A stretch of DNA of 64,000 nucleotides from contig OZ037896.1 in the NCBI GenBank assembly GCA_964035575.1, positions 868,001 to 932,000 of the forward strand. Reading direction: 5' to 3'. Position numbers and translations under genes: made by a program. The notes below the pieces were generated by a model. The model saw only the letters and a program-made list of their open reading frames with translations. It searched no databases and was not told the origin of the DNA. This document shows positions 58,615-64,000 of the stretch, in pieces. Numbering within the stretch: the stretch's first letter is position 1; every line of letters begins with the position of its first letter. Origin of the DNA: Rhynchopus sp. YZ270_cl-10. Taxonomy: Eukaryota > Euglenozoa > Diplonemea > Diplonemida > Diplonemidae.

Positions 58615-59571
58615 TCAAATCCTCAGAAGCTTCTGGTTGCTGTAGTGCGTATAGACTGCGCTGTCGCTTGCGAGCCACTCATCGACCTCTTCTAGAGCGT
58701 CCTGCACGGTTGACTCACGGATCCTCCTGTAGAGCTGCGCCTGAATGCTTGCGAAGGCCTCCTTTGCAGTAACTCCTTGCGTCTTCGCAACCCACGATGC
58801 GAGGAGCACACCCGAGGTCCATCGGTTGCACACCTTCACAAGAACCTGCGCCGCCGGGTCCTCCAGCGCTTTGCACACAAACGACCCAAACGGGGCCATC
58901 GTTTCCGTCAGATGCGTTTCCCCCTCTGACGTAACACACTTCACCCTACACACCAAATGCACTACCCCCTGCAAATCCGCATCACATGGCACATCCGTAT
59001 CGGTGATGACATGAGTTATCCCCCAATAGGCTAGCACATCTTTGTGTAGTGGAATCGCGTTGTTATGTCTTCCCTGCAAAAACACCCTTGGAGCGATTAA
59101 GTGTGGAGGTGACTTCATGTCTGAAAAGCCGATGTTGCAGAGCATCGGGAATTTCTGTGCAAAATGGGAATAGCCGGACTCCATAACCCAGACCTCCTTG
59201 ACGGTGGCAAAGAGATTCGCGCGGGGGTGTTTTGCTTCGGTGGCGTATTCATGAAGAAGCGAGGAAACGGCGTGCGCAGAGCGTTCTGCCAGGCTGTTGT
59301 CACCGAGGTGAACAGCGTCAGCACCGTAAATGAGAACGTACCGCCACATGGCGGGCCACAGCAACTCCTCTTCCATATAGTCGAAGCAGCCGACCATCCA
59401 CTGCTTTAAGTCTGCCCCAGGAGGGATCCGCAGATGGTGTGAACTCCCCATGCTTCCTCCATGTGCCACTTCCTCTTCCGAACGCACATCGAGCACCAGA
59501 TACCCCTCAAATAAGGGCAAATTAAACACCTCATCCACAGTACAAAGACGAACTGGGGCGGGTGTTGTCAT
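58615..59571 (-). CDS. Rhodanese plus inactive dual-specificity phosphatase (MK-STYX-like)
   Basis: 318 residues from the ATG at 59571. Residues about 18-145 form a rhodanese/CDC25-homology domain (YLVLDVRSEEEVAHGG, then VWVMESGYSHFAQKFP) without the rhodanese active-site loop. Residues about 160-300 follow the dual-specificity phosphatase plan (PRVFLQGRHNNAI, WGITHVITD, and GVTAKEAFASIQ after the P-loop). The P-loop reads VCNRWTSG: Cys248 remains but the CX5R Arg position is Gly254, so catalysis is not expected. Rhodanese plus dead phosphatase is the layout of MK-STYX (STYXL1), a signalling adaptor. The frame continues 77 codons upstream through a 7-bp repeat, but without an ATG; the chosen ATG follows (AAC)5. 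Confidence 0.75.
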   Translation of the reverse strand: MTTPAPVRLCTVDEVFNLPLFEGYLVLDVRSEEEVAHGGSMGSSHHLRIPPGADLKQWMVGCFDYMEEELLWPAMWRYVLIYGADAVHLGDNSLAERSAHAVSSLLHEYATEAKHPRANLFATVKEVWVMESGYSHFAQKFPMLCNIGFSDMKSPPHLIAPRVFLQGRHNNAIPLHKDVLAYWGITHVITDTDVPCDADLQGVVHLVCRVKCVTSEGETHLTETMAPFGSFVCKALEDPAAQVLVKVCNRWTSGVLLASWVAKTQGVTAKEAFASIQAQLYRRIRESTVQDALEEVDEWLASDSAVYTHYSNQKLLRI

Positions 59572-60320
59572 GTTGTTGTTGTTGTTTTTTTGTGTCTGTT
59601 CTGAAGAAGAGGTAATAGGGGGAGAGGAGGGAGACACGACGGTACCCAGTGACAAGTGACAAGTGACAAGTGACAAGTGACAAGTGACAAGTGACAAGTG
59701 ACAAGTGACAAGTGACAAGTGACAAGTGACAAGTGACAAGTGACAAGTGACAAGTGACAAGTGACAAGTGACAAGTGACAAGTGACAAGTGACAAGTGAC
59801 AAGTGAAATCACATGTCATTTCACTTGCCACTTGCCACTCAAAAAAGTCACTTGTCATGACAAGTGATTTACTTGTCATTTCACTTGTCATTTACTTGTC
59901 ACTGGGTCCCGCGGAGGGAGAGGGAGAGAAATAAAAAGAAATCCCTTTTTGTTTTATCTAGCATACATTTAAAGAAACATTTGTGAAGGATGAAATATTG
60001 CTTCGTATTCACCCTATAAAAAAAAAAAGACTCTATTTCGATACAAAAATAAAAGAATGGGTTTTTTATGAGATGAACCTAAGCCTCTCGTTTGCTCACC
60101 TTATAACACACGGCGCTGCGGGGGTATGCATGGACATCCCATGCTCGGGCATTCCCATATAAAAGGGGGGTTTTTTTATGTGAGAAAAAAACTCCATTTT
60201 CGCCTTTGGGGTAGGTATGAAAAGTCCTCATTTGAATATTTTTCTTTTTGCGCTATTTCTAAGGTTATTGAAAACCCCAGGGGCTCATTTTATCATTTTT
60301 TTCTTCTCTCTCTACCCTCA
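59572..60320. other. Spacer with GTGACAA minisatellite
   Basis: No gene seen. It contains the minisatellite and its inverted arm (59643-59909) and a CTAAGC-type motif at 60067-60110, about 210-250 nt beyond the next gene's stop. Confidence 0.45.
59643..59909. repeat. (GTGACAA)n minisatellite with inverted arm
   Basis: About 22 perfect 7-bp units (59649-59806), then irregular inverted copies (CACTTGTCAT, TTTCACTTGTC). The whole begins ACCCAGTGACAAGT and ends ACTTGTCACTGGGT, so the outer 14 bp are exact inverted repeats. It lies 70 nt upstream of the MK-STYX-like start codon. Confidence 0.9.
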
Positions 60321-61223
60321 TCATATAACATCCACTCTAGGAAGCTGGGACAACGCAGAGAGGAGGGCTGTGTGCTCCCCTTGCTCCCTTGAGACCTCTC
60401 TGCGGAGGTCTTCTAGCTGCAGTTTGTGGTGCGTCTCGCGGGTGTGGAGGAGCCGCGCAATGCGGGAACGCTCGGCTTGGAGGTGCCGGAGGTGGTCCTC
60501 TTCTGGCGCCTCTGCGTTGCCTGTGAACGAACGCACCGCACGACGGAAGGACGCATAGTCACTCAACGCTGCCGCATCTAAGAACGGAGGCAACACGCTA
60601 TGCTCCCCTTCCCCACTTGCCGCATAAAACCTCTTTGCCGCAGTCAGCCTCGGAGAGTGAATCGCCTGCAAATTCGCGTACGCAGCACGCAAACTACCGT
60701 GCCTCTTCACCAACACCTCTTCCAATGCTCCTTCTGCACCGTCATTTTCCTCCTTCTCCTTCTCCGTCTCCTTCTCCTTATCCTCCGCAGAGCGTCTCCT
60801 CCTCCTCGCTAACTTCGACCTCGGGGTAGTAGACGCAGGCGGGGTTAAGCTTCGTATAGCAACACCTCGCACCGGGTAATCAAAAGGTTCAGAGAGAGGA
60901 GGAACAGCTGTAGAAGGTCGTGGGGAGCTGAGACGGTGCGCTTTGCGAGGTGAAGTGCGTGTGGTGTCCTTGCGTGGGGAGGGGAGGTGGGTGTGGGTGT
61001 GGGTGTTGCTTCCCTGGCTGTGGCTCCGGGTGTGTGCCTCTCGCTCCAAGGCGCGCACCTTCTCTTCCAGCGTAGAGATCAAACGGTCCCGCAGGTCCTC
61101 TTTCGCATGCTGCCGTGCCAGCTCGTCAGCAAGCCTTCGGTTCGGTAAATGCTCCTTCCGAAGCACAGCAGACACATCAGCTATCCGAGGGGTATGGTGG
61201 GAGACGTTCCACCCGCCCGCCAT
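60321..61223 (-). CDS. Coiled-coil protein with basic, Ser/Pro-rich middle
   Basis: 300 residues. An N-terminal helix-rich part (LADELARQHAKEDLRDRLIS, ISTLEEKVRALEREA) is followed by a disordered Ser/Pro/Arg segment (about 75-150), a Lys/Glu run, a compact-looking region (SLRAAYANLQAIHSPRLTAA, FLDAAALSDYASFRRAVRSF) and a C-terminal coiled coil. No signal or membrane segment. Family not recognised; its architecture suits a cytoskeletal or flagellar accessory protein, which is a guess. The ATG at 61223 is the first in frame. Confidence 0.6.
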   Translation of the reverse strand: MAGGWNVSHHTPRIADVSAVLRKEHLPNRRLADELARQHAKEDLRDRLISTLEEKVRALEREAHTRSHSQGSNTHTHTHLPSPRKDTTRTSPRKAHRLSSPRPSTAVPPLSEPFDYPVRGVAIRSLTPPASTTPRSKLARRRRRSAEDKEKETEKEKEENDGAEGALEEVLVKRHGSLRAAYANLQAIHSPRLTAAKRFYAASGEGEHSVLPPFLDAAALSDYASFRRAVRSFTGNAEAPEEDHLRHLQAERSRIARLLHTRETHHKLQLEDLRREVSREQGEHTALLSALSQLPRVDVI

Positions 61224-62067
61224 TTTGAAAGAATTTTTGCCCTCTCCCCCGACAGATTATTTTTTTCCTGTTATTTTGAAGGTTTGAAATCAGTATTTGG
61301 ATAATTCCACCTGATTGGCAAAAAACATCGCAGCAAAAGGGCCATCGCCAATTTTTCGGGTAAATCAGGTGGAAATTTCCTTAGAAAATGGTGGAAGAGG
61401 GAAAGTGAGAACCTAAGCATATCATTACTTAGTCGCCTGAATGAAAAGGATGGTGAGATGAACGTAAGACCTCCCCGTGAGAACACCAATCTTGGTATTA
61501 AAAAAATGCCCTTTTTTTTTGAGGAAAGAGATTGAAAAAGCAATACAAACAGTCTACATAGAACAGAGAAAGAAAAAAAAGTGGAAAAGATGAAAATGCC
61601 TCATCTTTGCATACACAATACTTTCGAAAGTATTTTGGCGCACGATGGCAAAATGAATGACTTTATTTGTGGTTTCCACTGCAATACAACGGTGAAAATC
61701 ACAAATGGTACTCCAGAAATAAAAAAAAAAACCAAGTACGCAACAACTACGCAAAATGGGGTTTTCAGGAGCAACAAAGTAAAATCATTTCACTTCACCC
61801 TCCTATATGAATGCTAAGCCCACTGCTCAGTCTCCAAACACCAAATAAAAATTTTTCATAAAAAAAGAGGAAAAAACACACACACAACGGAGCATTTTTT
61901 TTTCGTACAAAACATTTCACAGCTTTGGTCTTTCAAACGTTGTGTTGCAAACGCAACGTTTTTTATATAAAGCTGTTAGTGTAAGGTGTCCATTCAGACG
62001 TCTTTCACTATTTTTTTTTGTGAGAGCAATCAACCTCTGGATGTGTCTGTCCAGGTGTTCGTTTTTT
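61224..62067. other. Spacer
   Basis: No gene seen. Two CTAAGC-type motif copies lie at 61395-61440 and 61447-61480, a palindrome AATACTTTCGAAAGTATT near 61616, and a fold-back at 61919-61976 close to the stop of the dynein-stalk/SAM gene. Confidence 0.45.
61919..61976. repeat. 58-bp fold-back downstream of the stalk/SAM gene
   Basis: ACAGCTTT (61919-61926) pairs with AAAGCTGT (61969-61976), and inside them AACGTTG pairs with CAACGTT. It sits about 92 nt beyond the stop codon, so it could act in 3'-end formation, or be another small fold-back element. Confidence 0.45.
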
Positions 62068-63388
62068 TTACCACCGCTGCGCGATTAACAGGTTCTCGTA
62101 TGGAGAATACTGTATTTTCGTAATAGACTCCAACATACGCCCCCTGCCAGGCTCCGGTATCTTCATCTGTTCCAAATCATCGACAGTCAATAACGGCACA
62201 GTCTGAGGGGATTAAAAAAATGTGATTATAATTTTAGTGATCATTTTTTTTAAATTTGATAACCTTTTTTGCTTGGGTTTTGATGATATCACAATAGGGG
62301 GAAGAAGAGACTTTAATGAGAGAAACCTAACGTACTGTTTATCCTGCAAATTTCGATAAAGTTACAAAAAATCCTTCAAATCACCCCCCCCTTCATACCT
62401 CAATGTCTATCTCATTGTCAAGCAGGATTGTTGTAAATGCGGCTAGACCTATTGCAACGAGCCAATCCCTTACTGAGTGATAGGTGTCTGTCAGCGGGGG
62501 GGCGTGCTGGTGCACAACGGGAGGGGTGTTCGCGGGCACAACACGACTGTCACGCTGCTGCTGTCTCTGCCGGGACTCCGTTGTCGACGGGAGCCTCGCG
62601 CTAGGGGTACGTGGACGTGACGCTGTGACGCTACTACTCCTTTTACTGTGTCTCGCAGAGGGCGACCTACACGTTGACCCACCACGCATTGAAAACGTCG
62701 AAAACGCAAAGGCCTTGCTAGGACTCGTACTCCGCTCACATAACCTCTTCACAGTTCGACTCACCCCTGGGCTTACCGGGGCAAACCCTGTTGCACTGAC
62801 GAACAGATGATAGGACTGCAACGCACAGCACCATTTGGCTAATGCCAATGCAGCGGGCGATGCCTTCTCGAGGTCTGCGTGGTGGAGCACCTCTAAGGGC
62901 GGGAGGCTCTGCAGGGCGCGTTGCGCTGCAGGAGGAAGAGAGGCGAGGTCGAGAGTGAAGAGCTCTGCAAGCAGCGCTGCGGGGGAGGGGCAGAGGAGGG
63001 GGGCAAGCGTGGCCCAGCTAGCCTGCGCAGAGGAGATGGTGTCGGTGCAGAGAGCCACGAGGCAGGTTGCGAAGGGGGCAAAGCAGTGCGGCGCTGTGTG
63101 GTGTGCCCCAAAGCGGCTGAAGTCGTCCTCGCTCAGTTTCTTCAGCCGTCTACACGCAACAAGATACTCCCGATCGGCTGTCCTATCCTCAGAGAGCACC
63201 ATCCTAGCTCGCGGTGCTGCACGCGGTTTGGGATTATCCAACTCCGATCGTTTGCTTGTCGTCACCAAACCTGCCTCCTTTGCACTGCAAAACGCACCGC
63301 TATGCTGTTTCATCACATTCCATTCTTTATGCCACGCAACGTTCTGCCTACCACGCGCGCTGTTGCCTTGCAGCACCGCGAGAGCCAT
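62068..63388 (-). CDS. Dynein-stalk-like domain plus SAM domain protein, two exons
   Basis: Exon 1 is 63388-62399, exon 2 is 62202-62068, joined in phase 0 to give 374 residues. Residues about 85-195 resemble the stalk/coiled-coil part of dynein heavy chains: paired helices with SWATLAPLL, LAELFTLDLASLP, then ADLEKASPAALALAKWCCAL and QSYH, matching the family's S-AA-L-W-Y pattern. No motor domain is present. A basic Ser/Arg-rich linker follows. The SAM domain starts with HSVRDWLVAIGLAAF in exon 1 and finishes with LLTVDDLEQMKIPEPGRGR and LESITKIQ in exon 2; without the splice it would be cut in half. Possibly a microtubule-linked adaptor (inference). Confidence 0.75.
62203..62398 (-). other. 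Spliceosomal intron, 196 nt
   Basis: Coding strand starts GTATGAAGG and ends TTTTTTTAATCCCCTCAG. Reading through would stop at once (GAG-GTA-TGA). Removing it restores the SAM consensus NEIDIE/TVPLLTVDDL. AT-rich interior with a G8 run near the donor. Confidence 0.85.
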
Positions 63389-63612
63389 GATTGTTTATGC
63401 TATTTCAGCACCTATTTGATGAGTTGATTATAAAGAAAAAAGAAAATAGCTTGAAACCTAAAACGCAGCTCAGTCGAGCTCTATGATGCCAAGAATGGGG
63501 GACGTGAGAGATCCGTAAAAGAACGGAGGAGGTTCACAAGCACTCCGCAAGCCACACCAAATTTTGGATGGGGGTTCTTTCCGTACTTCAAAAAAATATA
63601 ACTCTCTATTGA

Positions 63613-64000
63613 TTATTTTTGGTTTTGGTTGAGACACACCAAAAGTGTCGATTCTGTAGAATCACTGAACCACCCCATATCCTTCATCACATCGTTGATT
63701 ATTCTTCCCCTAGGAAAATTCGCGTACATCGTAACCAGGAATGGGGCTTTTTGAACAATAAAGGCAAATAACGCTAAGTCAATAGTAACACAAAATGTCT
63801 GAATAAAATGATCACGAAGACAAAACAAGAAAGTAACATAGTACATGTTGGAGCATACCTAGAGGTGGCGTGTCGGGTTGTACCTGCACACTAATAACCT
63901 CCCTCAGTTCGATTCGAGTCGCACTGCTCACGATGCGATCTTTAGTTTGCGGAGAAGAAAACAGTTTCCGACAAAAAAAACAAGTAATTGCTATCGGAAA
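63613..64000 (-). CDS. 3' end of an unidentified gene entering from the right, possibly spliced
   Basis: The left frame encodes 61 codons, TFCVTIDLALFAFIVQ..., MYANFPRGRIINDVMKDMGW..., ending at 63613. To the right, an open stretch reads SSATRIELREVISVQ and would join in phase 0 if an 85-nt intron (63883-63799, GTACAA...TTTATTCAG) is removed. The donor is weaker than the GTATGA of the neighbouring gene, and another candidate donor (GTATGC, near 63861) gives a stop. The open stretch continues to the window edge. The family is not recognised and the exon structure is tentative. Confidence 0.35.

Noticed and set aside
59572-59802. N-terminal SLVTCHL extension of the MK-STYX-like protein
   Set aside because: No ATG, only a 7-bp minisatellite; the ATG at 59571 has the usual A/C-rich leader.
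56881-59806. Minisatellites as CRISPR-like arrays
   Set aside because: Pure head-to-tail short units without spacers, in a eukaryotic setting.
63885-63960. tRNA-like AGTTCGATTCGAGT sequence
   Set aside because: T-stem bases do not pair and no D-arm or acceptor stem could be built.

Overview
The window is eukaryotic nuclear DNA from a single-celled organism whose lineage I cannot fix. It carries a polyubiquitin gene, a PIAS/Siz-type SUMO ligase, astacin, papain-type and S10 proteases, a dynein-stalk-like protein and at least one clear GT-AG intron. Most genes are single open frames with GC-rich coding sequence, set in AT-rich, homopolymer-rich spacers. Every gene I can support lies on the minus strand, so the window reads as one long directional gene cluster transcribed from right to left.

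Left third (13-22493): four tandem units, each with a spacer, a (CCCTCT)n microsatellite and an 800-residue secreted astacin metalloprotease ending in a PA14 domain. The four predicted proteins are the same. The spacer of the fourth unit is interrupted by a whole-looking tyrosine-recombinase retroelement of the DIRS order (13801-18611). It has PAT/Ngaro-style split direct repeats, and its internal repeat junction equals the two outer ends joined together.

Middle (22815-48742): a truncated aldehyde dehydrogenase fragment, two SGNH esterases of different type, an S10 carboxypeptidase, a SUMO E3 ligase with acidic repeats, two cathepsin-L-like proteases, a sigma-like glutathione transferase, a small membrane protein, an ankyrin membrane protein, a FEN/Asteroid-type PIN nuclease, polyubiquitin and a small coiled-coil protein. 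Counting the astacins, about nine products are exported or membrane-anchored and several of these are hydrolases, which fits a degradative or phagotrophic lifestyle (inference).

Right third (48743-64000): a 2116-residue SecA-like DEAD-motor protein with a glycine-rich segment, a coding exon-like fragment whose stop codon was hit by a MITE, a rhodanese plus dead dual-specificity phosphatase protein (MK-STYX-like), a coiled-coil protein, a dynein-stalk/SAM protein whose SAM domain is split by a 196-nt intron, and the 3' end of a gene entering from the right.

The spacers hold several families of short dispersed sequences: TA-flanked fold-back elements, a 38-40 nt insert flanked by direct repeats, a SINE-like composite with every copy in gene orientation, hairpin motifs and two minisatellites with inverted flanking copies. 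Family names are from recognition of motifs by eye; no search was run.
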